Source: JAJFTV01 sp036825755
Lineage (GTDB): Bacteria; Chloroflexota; Anaerolineae; Anaerolineales; Anaerolineaceae
Assembly: GCA_036825755.1 (NCBI GenBank)
Contig: DAISXR010000073.1
Coordinates: forward strand, 1-17,290
Direction of reading: 5' to 3'
Length of the DNA stretch: 17,290 nt
Both the position numbers and the translations under genes were made by a program. This document shows, one piece after another, positions 7,099 to 13,978 of the stretch (position 1 is its first letter; every line of letters begins with the position of its first letter). The notes below the pieces were generated by a model. That model saw only the letters and a program-made list of their open reading frames with translations. It had not been told where the DNA came from and ran no database searches.

Positions 7099-7253
7099 TG
7101 TCATTTCGCCGCGGACGGCGTCAGCCGGACGCAGAGAAATCCGCCCGAGAAAAAATGACTCATGTTTCCAAATATGGGAACGTATACCATTTACCCTCGG
7201 GCGGATCTCTGCGGTAAAGCGAAAAAAGCGTTCGCTTTACCTGCGAGATGACA
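7099..7253. repeat. Modular intergenic repeat, copy 6 (full, best preserved)
   Basis: 155 bp from TGTCATTTCG to GCGAGATGACA. The subterminal blocks GAGAAATCCGCCCGAG and CCCTCGGGCGGATCTC are inverted copies of each other and flank the core TGTTTCCAAATATGGGAACG. The right arm carries a perfect 11-bp hairpin (7213-7223 with 7231-7241). The left arm has a GCCG-CGGA-CGGC hairpin. Confidence 0.8.
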
Positions 7254-7307
7254 TATTAATGAGGATTGTGCAAACAGGCGACGTCTTCAATAGACACAAC
7301 CCTCCAG

Positions 7308-7342
7308 TGTCATTTCGAGCGAAGCGAGAAATCGGACAGGGG
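7308..7342. repeat. Modular intergenic repeat, copy 7 (short left arm)
   Basis: TGTCATTTCGAGCGAAGCG followed by AGAAATCGGACAGGGG. It is a shortened left arm with no clear core or right arm. It resembles the widespread bacterial intergenic motif of the 'GTCATTCTGAGCGAAGCG' kind. Confidence 0.65.
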
Positions 7343-7390
7343 CCAGTTTCACGAGATTTTTGATAATCAACGTATCGTTTGCCAGGCATG

Positions 7391-7426
7391 AAAAAGCGGG
7401 GCAGTGACTGATCATCACCGCCCCGC
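7391..7426 (-). terminator. Rho-independent terminator of the aminotransferase operon
   Basis: On the minus strand, a 12-bp GC-rich stem (one G-U pair; arms 7415-7426 and 7396-7407, loop 7408-7414) is followed by TTTTT. It lies 31 bp after the stop codon of the aminotransferase gene. Confidence 0.88.
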
Positions 7427-7457
7427 CTGTCATCATTTACTTGCGTCTGCCGCGACG

Positions 7458-8711
7458 CTACTTCCCGGCAACGCGAGCGACCGCGTGGCCAAACTTTTCA
7501 ATCTCTTCCGGGGTGTTGTAATGCACCGCACCCACCCGGGCGAACCCGGTCTCTTTCCCAAACCGGCGGGCGATCTCCAGCGCATAAAAGTTTCCGGCCC
7601 AAATGTAAATATCCTCTTTGGCCAGTTCGGTGGCAATTTCTTTGGGCTGCTTGCCGGCAATGTTGAACGAGAAGGTGGGTACCCGCTGGTCGAACATCGA
7701 CGGATCGGTGATGCCGATGATGGAAATCCCGGGGATATCCTTGAGCACACCGTATACCTTTTTGTTCAGGTCAATATCGTGCAACGAAAGGGTATGCATG
7801 GCCTGTTTGAGGGTCAGAGCACGGCCGGAATACTTTTTGGATAACTCCTCATAGTATTCCTCGCCAAAGGTGCGACCCAGCCACTCAAAGTATTCCATCA
7901 CGCCCAAAACACCGGCAATCGACTCAAAGTTCCCCGTACCGGTCTCAAATTTATCCGGCAGGGTGTCTTTGCAGGGGCGAACCTTGTAGGGAACCAGTGC
8001 ATCCAGCAGATCATACTTCCCATACAGAACCCCGGCATGGGGGCCGTAGAACTTGTAAGAAGAGCACACCAGAAAATCACAATCGACAGCCTGCACATCG
8101 ATGGGGGCATGCGGGGCGTACTGTACGGCATCCACATACACCAGCGCGCCGGCTTCATGAGCCATGCGGGTGATTTTTGGGATTGGGTTGATGGTACCCA
8201 ACGAGTTGGAGGCATAACCCACCGCCACCAAACGGGGTTTTTCGTCCAGCGCCTTCTGCATATCTTCCAGATCCAGCAAACCGGTTTCAGGGTTGAAATC
8301 GACCCAGCGGATCTTCAAATTTCGATCCTCAGCAGCCTGCAGCCAGGGTGAAATGTTGCCGTCATGATCCATACGTGTGACCACAATGGTATCGCCAGCG
8401 TTGAACGAACGAGCCAGGGCCCGGCTGATGCTGTAGGTGATGGTGGTCATGTTGGCGCCGAAGACGATCTCTTCAGGCCGGTTGGCGTTGAAAAAGTCTT
8501 TCACCCATTCGCGGGTTTCATACACTATTTCATCATTGCGGCGTGATGTTTTGAAAACGCCGCCGCTGTTGGCGTTGTTTTCAATCATCATGCGCTGCAT
8601 CCGGTCTATGCTGGCGTGAACCATTTGCGTACCGCCCGGGTTGTCTAAAAAAACCTCCGGGCGGGTGAGAGCAGGAAACTGCGAGCGAACGATTGTCAAA
8701 TCCTGTGACAT
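7458..8711 (-). CDS. Class-V aminotransferase, cysteine-desulfurase-like
   Basis: 417-aa PLP-dependent fold-type I enzyme. The Schiff-base lysine is K220 in SSYKFYGPHAG, D194 (VYVDAVQYAPH) should contact the PLP ring nitrogen, and H116 (MDHDGNISPW) should stack on the ring. R392 in ARVGAVHYNTPEEI matches the substrate-carboxylate Arg of the family. In SufS/NifS enzymes the sulfur-accepting Cys lies in an RAGHHCA-type motif; here that motif reads WAGNFYA (371-377), so Tyr376 replaces the Cys. This fits the 'cysteine desulfurase-like' group (TIGR01976 type) and makes true desulfurase activity unlikely. A lyase, epimerase or other PLP reaction on a small amino acid is possible. A Shine-Dalgarno AGGAAGG lies 8 nt before the ATG. 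The gene follows the acidic protein gene by 27 bp and precedes a strong terminator. Confidence 0.87.
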   Translation of the reverse strand: MSQDLTIVRSQFPALTRPEVFLDNPGGTQMVHASIDRMQRMMIENNANSGGVFKTSRRNDEIVYETREWVKDFFNANRPEEIVFGANMTTITYSISRALARSFNAGDTIVVTRMDHDGNISPWLQAAEDRNLKIRWVDFNPETGLLDLEDMQKALDEKPRLVAVGYASNSLGTINPIPKITRMAHEAGALVYVDAVQYAPHAPIDVQAVDCDFLVCSSYKFYGPHAGVLYGKYDLLDALVPYKVRPCKDTLPDKFETGTGNFESIAGVLGVMEYFEWLGRTFGEEYYEELSKKYSGRALTLKQAMHTLSLHDIDLNKKVYGVLKDIPGISIIGITDPSMFDQRVPTFSFNIAGKQPKEIATELAKEDIYIWAGNFYALEIARRFGKETGFARVGAVHYNTPEEIEKFGHAVARVAGK

Positions 8712-8738
8712 GGAGAATGCCTTCCTGTATGAAGTGGT

Positions 8739-9182
8739 TTAGTTGTCTATCTCAAAATCCGAGAAATCTTCGTCCGTATCATCATCCTGGTTTGAATCCA
8801 GATTCGAATCCAAAAAAGATTCGTCATCTTCGTCATCGAAATCAAGATCATCCTCAAAACTGAGTTCAACTTCGATATCTTCCGGCTCTTTGCGTACCCA
8901 TAAAAGGATTACACCACCCTCTTCGGTTTCCACCGAGCGGGCAGCCATGATCGGCGCACTTTCTTCCAAACCCATCTCATCACGGTATTGTAAATAAATC
9001 GTTCGCTTTGACCGCCATGCACGATAGCAGCGTTCCACCAGGGCTGGACCGTTATAGGTGCGCAGCCGGGTGAGCTTGAGCTCGTACAGCAGAGGTCCTT
9101 CGCTAAGGCCAACTGCCCATTCGTCATTCACCTGTTCGAATGTGGGCGGCGGTCCTTCGATAATTGTGATTTTATCTTCCAT
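8739..9182 (-). CDS. Small protein with long acidic C-terminal tail, unknown function
   Basis: 147 aa, no signal peptide or membrane segment. The first about 95 residues look folded (strand-rich, with YELKLTRLRTYNGPALVERC and GGVILLWVRKEP). Residues from about 99 onward are almost entirely Asp, Glu, Ser and Asn, including an LDSNLDSN duplication. Such tails are often disordered and may mimic nucleic acid or mediate protein contacts. I do not recognise the family. It is the first gene of a two-gene unit with the aminotransferase and has an extended -10 promoter (9206-9214) and a GGAG Shine-Dalgarno, so it is a real gene and not a shadow of another frame. Confidence 0.75.
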   Translation of the reverse strand: MEDKITIIEGPPPTFEQVNDEWAVGLSEGPLLYELKLTRLRTYNGPALVERCYRAWRSKRTIYLQYRDEMGLEESAPIMAARSVETEEGGVILLWVRKEPEDIEVELSFEDDLDFDDEDDESFLDSNLDSNQDDDTDEDFSDFEIDN

Positions 9183-9205
9183 CCATCTTTCTCCAATCGG
9201 AAAGG

Positions 9206-9214
9206 ATCATACCA
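9206..9214 (-). promoter_or_regulatory. Extended -10 promoter of the acidic-protein/aminotransferase operon
   Basis: The minus strand reads TGGTATGAT, an extended -10 (TG-n-TATGAT), 23 bp upstream of the ATG. The -35 region at the usual distance (ATTTTC) is poor, as is common with extended -10 promoters. Confidence 0.55.
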
Positions 9215-9405
9215 TATTTTAGTCAATTGAAAATGGGGTTCTTCTCAGAATATAAATGAATGACAGGTTAGAATTTGATCCGAAAAGTCACCCTGTAAAT
9301 ACCCATATTAATCATATTAACCCACACCATCGGAAAAACATGCGAAAACGACGTAAATATCGATACTGTAAAAAGTTTCGTTCGGATGGAAACAGTGAAT
9401 TAGTG

Positions 9406-9411
9406 TAAAAT
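9406..9411 (+). promoter_or_regulatory. -10-like box (TAAAAT) of birA, possibly leaderless
   Basis: TAAAAT is followed by exactly six bases (ATTCGC) and then the birA ATG. No Shine-Dalgarno is present. The arrangement repeats that of the peptidase gene at 6458-6463. No convincing -35 was seen. Confidence 0.4.
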
Positions 9412-9417
9412 ATTCGC

Positions 9418-10203
9418 ATGGCTGATGAACTTGAAAACCGGTTGGTGGGGCTGCCCATACAGGTACGGCGTTATTCTTCGATTACATCCAGTAACGATGC
9501 CGCTCTGGATTGGGCCATGCATGGATCACCGGATTATGGGCTGGTTTTCGCCGATCACCAAAGCGCCGGACGCGGCCGTTTAAACCACACCTGGGTCACG
9601 CAACCCGGTGCCGCACTGGCTTTCAGCCTGATCCTGCATCCCAAACCCACCGAAGCCAAAATGGCCAGCCTGTTTTCGCCGCTGGCTGCCCTGGCATTAT
9701 GCGAGGCGTTGGAAAAATATCCCGCGCTGCGTCGCCCTAAATCATTTGAGATCAAATGGCCCAACGATGTTCTCATTCACGGGCGAAAAGTAGCCGGCGT
9801 GCTGGTAGAGAGCATCTGGCTGGGCAACAAGATGCACAGCGCGGTGATTGGTATGGGGGTCAACATCAAGCCCGAATCCATCCCGCCTGCCAAAGAACTG
9901 GCTTTCCCCGCCACCTGCGTGGAAACAGAAGCCGGTCTGACGGTAGACCGGTTTGATCTGCTGCACGACATTCTCGAACGGCTCGTTGCGTTGAGAGCTG
10001 TTCTTCTGGAAAAGGAATTTATCGCCCGATATGAACATTTGCTGGCATATAAGGGCCAGAAGGTGAATATTATGGACGAAAAGCGTATCACGGCCAGCGG
10101 AATTGTGGCCGGCATTGCCCCCAACGGAGATCTGCTGCTGGAAGATGAAACCGGGCAAACTGTAACGACCATTGCCGGAGATGTTCATTTACGTCCTTCA
10201 TAA
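9418..10203 (+). CDS. birA: Biotin--[acetyl-CoA-carboxylase] ligase (monofunctional)
   Basis: 261-aa biotin-protein ligase, which makes biotinyl-AMP and transfers biotin to the lysine of biotin carboxyl carrier proteins. Diagnostic motifs are G51-R-G-R54 followed by W59 (SAGRGRLNHTW), K113-W-P-N-D117, R123-K124-V-A-G-V (biotin and ATP site) and GMGVNI (145-150). A C-terminal SH3-like domain covers about 210-261 (YKGQKVNIMDEK, GDLLLEDE). There is no N-terminal helix-turn-helix, so this is a class I enzyme that does not repress biotin genes. The ATG at 9418 is the only plausible start and lies six bases after a TAAAAT box with no Shine-Dalgarno. It is followed 20 bp later by a small membrane-protein gene. 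Confidence 0.93.
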   Translation: MADELENRLVGLPIQVRRYSSITSSNDAALDWAMHGSPDYGLVFADHQSAGRGRLNHTWVTQPGAALAFSLILHPKPTEAKMASLFSPLAALALCEALEKYPALRRPKSFEIKWPNDVLIHGRKVAGVLVESIWLGNKMHSAVIGMGVNIKPESIPPAKELAFPATCVETEAGLTVDRFDLLHDILERLVALRAVLLEKEFIARYEHLLAYKGQKVNIMDEKRITASGIVAGIAPNGDLLLEDETGQTVTTIAGDVHLRPS

Positions 10204-10223
10204 GACGCGCAAGGAGAGACCCG

Positions 10224-10460
10224 ATGTTTGAAGATCTACGAAATTCCGCAAAGGAAAATTACGCGAAAGAGGAAGTAACAGTCGAAAACTTCGACCCGTA
10301 TGATTACAGTGAGCACGATCAGGAACAGGCAAAAAAGCAATTTTTGGGGATGACCAGTTTTCAACGTTTTATTCTGGCGCTGATGCTGTTCGGGATGACC
10401 TGTGTTCTGGCCATTTTTGCCCTGCTGCTGACCGGAAAAATCTACCTTCCATTCCTCTAG
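10224..10460 (+). CDS. Small single-span membrane protein, unknown function
   Basis: 78 aa. The N-terminal 40 residues are charged and hydrophilic (VTVENFDPYDYSEHDQEQ), and one transmembrane helix covers about residues 46-70 (FILALMLFGMTCVLAIFALLL), ending with a short KIYLPFL tail. The gene has a good Shine-Dalgarno (AAGGAGAG) and starts 20 bp after birA, so co-transcription is likely. Nothing in the sequence ties it to biotin metabolism. I do not recognise the family. Confidence 0.7.
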   Translation: MFEDLRNSAKENYAKEEVTVENFDPYDYSEHDQEQAKKQFLGMTSFQRFILALMLFGMTCVLAIFALLLTGKIYLPFL

Positions 10461-10529
10461 CTCTTCACGCCGATTTCACCGTCGTTATCAACCCGATTAT
10501 CGCGGCGTCCGATTCCCTCATTCCTGATT

Positions 10530-10561
10530 AAAAAAACAGTGCTGCTTTTTGGGGGCAGCAC
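10530..10561 (-). terminator. Rho-independent terminator of gyrA
   Basis: On the minus strand, a 7-bp stem (GTGCTGC / GCAGCAC) is followed by TG and a run of seven T. It lies 35 bp beyond the gyrA stop codon. On the plus strand the same hairpin is followed by ACTAAAATTTTAATTTT, so it may also end the birA transcript. Confidence 0.85.
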
Positions 10562-10595
10562 CGACTAAAATTTTAATTTTCTTTCGATTCAGCGG

Positions 10596-13232
10596 TTATT
10601 CTTCTTCACTCTCATCGAGCTCATCTTCATCGGGTTCCGGTTCGATCTCAGACTCAATGGGTTCATCCAGCTCCGCTTCTTCCAGGATATCCAGATCCTC
10701 GGAAGCAGCCTGCTCGTTTTCCGCTTCTGCCTGACCCGTGCCATTGGTTGGAATAGCACCCTTGCGCGGAGTTTTCACCGGTTGAGTGTCGGTTCCGTCG
10801 TCGATGATGCGAGCCACAGAGGCAATGCGATCGCCGGCCGCCAGGTCGATGATGCGCACGCCGCGTGTGGCGCGCCCGCTGACGCGGATGCCATCCACCC
10901 TTATACGCAGGGCGATCCCGCCGCTGGTGATGATGGTAATATCATCTTTGTCCTGGACCACGCGCGCAGCCGCCACCTTGCCAACGACCGGGAAGTGCGC
11001 CGGGTTGGTGGTGCGCTGACCACCGGTGGCGCGTCCCTTGACTGGATAATCTTCCAGCGGGGTACGTTTCCCAAACCCTTTTTCGGTTAAGACCAGCAGT
11101 TGCCCGCCGGGTTCAACTACCTCCATGGAGGTCATGCGGTCTTTCGCGCCCAGCCGGATGCCTCGCACACCGCGCGACTGCCGCCCGGTGGGACGCATTT
11201 CCTTCTCGGAATAGCGCAGCGCCTGACCCTGCTCGGTGACCAGAATGATTTCATCATTCCCGCTGGTCATTCGCACCCAACCCAGTGTGTCATCTTTCTC
11301 CAGGTTGATGGCGATCAGCCCTGACGGACGCACACTCTCGAAATCGGATATTTCCACCCGCTTAACAAATCCCCGGTAAGTCGCCATGGTCACATAGGCA
11401 GCCCGCTTGAAATCGGGCACCGAAACGATGGCGGTAATCATCTCATTGGGTTCCACAGACAGCAGATTCACCACCGGAACGCCGCGGTCTGTGCGGCCCG
11501 CTTCGGGTATCTGATAGGTGCGCAGCGAATATACCTTGCCTTTGTCCGAGAAGAACAAAAGCGTGTGCAGGGTACGGGTATGCAGCATGAGTTTCACCTC
11601 ATCCTCATTACGCATATCCTGCCCGGTAACCCCCTTGCGTCCGCGTCCCAGCGTGCGGAAGGCCGTGACCGAGGTGCGTTTCACATACCCGCGTACCGTC
11701 AGGGTGATCAGCATGGGCTGATCGGCAATCAGATCTTCCTCGCTGAAATCTGCGCCTGCTTCGGCAGCGATCCGCGTGCGGCGTTCATCACCATACTTCT
11801 CAGCCAGTTCATCCAGATCTTCACGGATCACATCCAGGATCTTCTTGGGATGTTCCAGCAAGTCTTCCAGATAAGCAATCCGCTCCAGTATCTGGCGATG
11901 TTCGTCTTCAATCTTCTGACGTTCCAAAGCTGCCAGGCGGCGCAACTGCATATCGAGGATGGCCTGAGCCTGCACCTCGGTGAGGTTGAAACGGCTCATC
12001 AGCCGGTCTCGAGCGGTTTCCACATCCGGGGCCTGACGGATGGTCTGGATGACGTCATCCAGGTTGGCTAGCGCGATCAGCAAACCATCCAAAATGTGAG
12101 CACGCTGACGGGCTTTATCCAGCTCGTATGCTGAACGGCGTGTGATCACTTCCTGGCGATGTTCCAGGTAAATCTGCAAGGCGCGTTTGAGTGACAGGAT
12201 ACGCGGCTCGCCCTGTACCAGTGCCAGGGTGCGCATGCTGAAGGTAGATTGCAGCGCGGTGTATTTGAATAACTGGTTCAAAACCTTTTGGGGTTGAGCG
12301 CCTCTGCGCAGTTCGATCACGATCGACATGCCGCGCCGATCCGATTCATCGCGCAGATCGGAAATGCCCACAATCCGCTCGGAGCGGGCCAGTTCAGCGA
12401 TGCGCTCAATCAGCGCGGATTTGCTGAGTTGATAAGGGATTTCGGTGATGACGATGGCATACCGCCCACCCTTCATCTCCTCGATGGTGGCCGCACCGCG
12501 CAGGGTCAGGCGTCCACTTCCGGTGGTGTAGGCCTGACGGATGCTTTCCAGCCCCACCAGTACGCCGCCGGTCGGAAAATCAGGGCCGCTGACAAAACGC
12601 ATGAGATCGTTGACGCTGATATCCGCCATCTCGTCATAGCGGTCGATCATGTAGTTGAGAGCATTCACCAGCTCACGCAGGTTGTGCGGAGGGATGTTGG
12701 TCGCCATACCAACCGCGATGCCGGAGGAGCCGTTGAGCAGCAAATTGGGCAGCCGCGATGGCAGAACAACCGGTTCCTTCAAGGTTCCGTCAAAATTGTC
12801 GGTGAAATCGATGGTGTTTTTATCGATATCCACCAGCATTTCTTCGGCCATCTGCCCCAAACGGGCCTCGGTATAACGCATGGCAGCCGGCGAGTCGCCG
12901 TCAATGGAGCCAAAGTTACCCTGCCCATCCACCAGGGTATAGCGCATGGAGAAATCCTGCGCCATGCGCGCCATGGCATCGTATACGGCTGAATCGCCGT
13001 GCGGGTGATATTTACCCAGCACTTCACCAACGATACGGGCAGATTTCTTGTAGGGCACATTGGAACGGTTGCCCATGTCGTACATGGCATACAGGATACG
13101 CCGGTGGACGGGTTTCAAACCGTCACGCGCGTCCGGTATGGCACGCGAAACAATCACGCTCATCGCATAATCGATGTAAGCGGAACGCATTTCACGATCA
13201 ATGTCTATCGACTTAACTTGACCAATTTCCAT
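10596..13232 (-). CDS. gyrA: DNA gyrase subunit A
   Basis: The breakage-reunion subunit of type IIA topoisomerase; with GyrB it introduces negative supercoils. From the chosen start (MEIGQVK) it has 878 aa. The catalytic tyrosine is Y120 (AAMRYTEARL, E. coli Y122). The quinolone-resistance region HPHGDSAVYDAM keeps Ser81 and Asp85 (E. coli S83 and D87), so this target looks wild type. The C-terminal pinwheel (from about 505) has repeated GR..RGV blades, but the canonical GyrA box QRRGGKG is degenerate: LGRGRKG (528-534). An acidic tail of about 35 residues ends the protein. An upstream in-frame ATG (13250) exists, but it lacks a spaced Shine-Dalgarno, whereas GAGGT precedes ATG 13232 and the MEIG start fits the family. 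gyrB is not adjacent. ParC is the alternative, less likely from the overall length. Confidence 0.93.
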   Translation of the reverse strand: MEIGQVKSIDIDREMRSAYIDYAMSVIVSRAIPDARDGLKPVHRRILYAMYDMGNRSNVPYKKSARIVGEVLGKYHPHGDSAVYDAMARMAQDFSMRYTLVDGQGNFGSIDGDSPAAMRYTEARLGQMAEEMLVDIDKNTIDFTDNFDGTLKEPVVLPSRLPNLLLNGSSGIAVGMATNIPPHNLRELVNALNYMIDRYDEMADISVNDLMRFVSGPDFPTGGVLVGLESIRQAYTTGSGRLTLRGAATIEEMKGGRYAIVITEIPYQLSKSALIERIAELARSERIVGISDLRDESDRRGMSIVIELRRGAQPQKVLNQLFKYTALQSTFSMRTLALVQGEPRILSLKRALQIYLEHRQEVITRRSAYELDKARQRAHILDGLLIALANLDDVIQTIRQAPDVETARDRLMSRFNLTEVQAQAILDMQLRRLAALERQKIEDEHRQILERIAYLEDLLEHPKKILDVIREDLDELAEKYGDERRTRIAAEAGADFSEEDLIADQPMLITLTVRGYVKRTSVTAFRTLGRGRKGVTGQDMRNEDEVKLMLHTRTLHTLLFFSDKGKVYSLRTYQIPEAGRTDRGVPVVNLLSVEPNEMITAIVSVPDFKRAAYVTMATYRGFVKRVEISDFESVRPSGLIAINLEKDDTLGWVRMTSGNDEIILVTEQGQALRYSEKEMRPTGRQSRGVRGIRLGAKDRMTSMEVVEPGGQLLVLTEKGFGKRTPLEDYPVKGRATGGQRTTNPAHFPVVGKVAAARVVQDKDDITIITSGGIALRIRVDGIRVSGRATRGVRIIDLAAGDRIASVARIIDDGTDTQPVKTPRKGAIPTNGTGQAEAENEQAASEDLDILEEAELDEPIESEIEPEPDEDELDESEEE

Positions 13233-13285
13233 TCCTGAAGCTGACCTCATTCCATTAATTAGCTGCGTGCATGATTAACTAATCA

Positions 13286-13315
13286 ATTATACCCGATGCT
13301 GGTTGACCCATCCAA
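13286..13315 (-). promoter_or_regulatory. gyrA sigma-70-type promoter
   Basis: On the minus strand, -35 TTGGAT (13310-13315), an 18-bp spacer and a perfect -10 TATAAT (13286-13291). A small inverted repeat GATTA-AC-TAATC (13273-13284) lies at the predicted transcription start and could be an operator, though this is speculative. Confidence 0.65.
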
Positions 13316-13403
13316 GAAGATTGCAGGGTTGGGAATATACGTGGGTTCTGCACATTACCCCCTTCTCACCAGGATATCCGTAGAAGGCGTCCTGTCCTTC
13401 GTT

Positions 13404-13432
13404 GTAGGGGGAGGTTCAAGAACCTCCCCTAC
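13404..13432. repeat. Intergenic palindrome, GGGGAGGTTC family, copy 2
   Basis: GTAGGGGGAGGTTC and GAACCTCCCCTAC, separated by AA, form an inverted repeat with a single extra G. It shares the core of the palindrome at 3384-3407. Confidence 0.75.
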
Positions 13433-13452
13433 CCGTCCCAAATTGCTGACCC

Positions 13453-13575
13453 TGTCATATTGCAGAGATCCACTCGAAAATCGATATCCATACGTTTCCA
13501 TAATATGGAACCATTAACAATCAGTTCCTGTCCGATTCCTCGCCGCAGCGCAGACGCTGCCGTCTCGGAATGACA
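13453..13575. repeat. Modular intergenic repeat, copy 8
   Basis: A short left arm (TGTCATATTGCAGAGATCC), the core CGTTTCCATAATATGGAACC, and a right arm from CCTGTCCGATTCCTCG to CTCGGAATGACA. The right arm is close to the reverse complement of the 55-bp arm at 6740 and has a CAGCG-CAGA-CGCTG hairpin. Confidence 0.75.
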
Positions 13576-13626
13576 CGGGTGAGGTGACCTGATTTCGATA
13601 TATGTGGTCTGCACAACGCCCCCCTT

Positions 13627-13767
13627 TGTCATCCCGAACCGGTGTCTGCGCCGTCGTGAGGGATCGGCTGAGAGGAAATCTTCGCACGTTTCCATATCTG
13701 GAAACTTTAACAATCGGCACCTGTCCGATTCTCGCCGCAGCTCAGACGCTGTCGTCTCGGATTGACA
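13627..13767. repeat. Modular intergenic repeat, copy 9 (full)
   Basis: The left arm TGTCATCCCGAACC...GAGGGATCGG has a CGGTG-TCTG-CGCCG hairpin. The core is CGTTTCCATATCTGGAAAC. The right arm runs from CCTGTCCGATTCTCG to CTCGGATTGACA. The ends are TGTCAT and TTGACA (one change from ATGACA). Confidence 0.75.
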
Positions 13768-13818
13768 CGGGTGAGTTAACCTGATTTCGATATATATGGT
13801 CTGCACAACGCCCCCCTT

Positions 13819-13898
13819 TGTCATCCCGAACCGGCGTCCGCGCCGTCGTGAGGGATCGGCTGGGAGGAAATCTTCGCACGGTTCCATATCAGGAAACG
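13819..13898. repeat. Modular intergenic repeat, copy 10 (left arm plus core)
   Basis: Left arm as in copy 9 but with a CGGCG-TCCG-CGCCG hairpin, then the core CGGTTCCATATCAGGAAACG. No right arm follows; the MFS promoter begins 24 bp downstream. Confidence 0.7.
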
Positions 13899-13921
13899 CT
13901 GATGGACCGGAAACTTGTCAC

Positions 13922-13950
13922 TGGACAATCGAACTGGTTTTTCTTACAAT
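13922..13950 (+). promoter_or_regulatory. Promoter of the MFS transporter gene
   Basis: -35 TGGACA (13922-13927), a 17-bp spacer and -10 TACAAT (13945-13950). Predicted transcription start is near 13957, leaving about 22 nt of leader that contains the Shine-Dalgarno AAAGGA. Confidence 0.7.
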
Positions 13951-13978
13951 AAGCCAAAACCTCTCAAAGGATTCCCCT

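Larger units (their letters stand above)
6452..7457. other. About 1 kb gene-free region of repeats with an assembly gap
   Basis: Between the peptidase gene promoter and the end of the aminotransferase gene there is no credible protein gene. The region holds one -10 box, several copies of the modular repeat, a 100-base N gap and one terminator. The part at 6538-6600 forms an imperfect inverted repeat (GGTGGGT...ACCCACC) that may be a decayed arm of the copy at 6617. Nothing recognisable was found at 7043-7098 or 7254-7307. Confidence 0.75.
13493..13898. repeat. Tandem duplication of about 192 bp (core to core)
   Basis: The stretch core, right arm, 51-bp spacer, left arm, core occurs twice in a row, sharing the middle core. 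For example, CTGCACAACG is at 13609 and 13801, and TGTCATCCCGAACCGG-type arms are at 13627 and 13819 (offset 192). Copies differ by scattered substitutions and small indels, so the duplication is not recent. Confidence 0.8.
13251..13978. other. Gene-free divergent gap: gyrA and MFS promoters plus repeats
   Basis: The 728 bp between the divergent gyrA and MFS genes hold both promoters, one GGGGAGGTTC palindrome and a tandem array of the modular repeat. Frames open across 13429-13887 (minus) and 13796-13978 (plus) consist of repeat sequence, so they are not listed as genes. Confidence 0.8.

Noticed and set aside
13429..13887. A 152-codon minus-strand frame with internal repeats
   Set aside because: The repetition comes from the tandem 192-bp DNA repeat. 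The frame has no start context or recognisable domain and lies in the gap holding the MFS and gyrA promoters.
13453..13898. CRISPR array
   Set aside because: The repeated unit is about 192 bp with diverged copies and palindromic arms. There are no 25-40 bp identical repeats with unique spacers, and no cas genes.
13796..13978. A 61-residue N-terminal extension of the MFS protein
   Set aside because: It is translated repeat DNA with no membrane or signal character. A promoter (13922-13950) and a Shine-Dalgarno lie downstream of it and point to ATG 13979.
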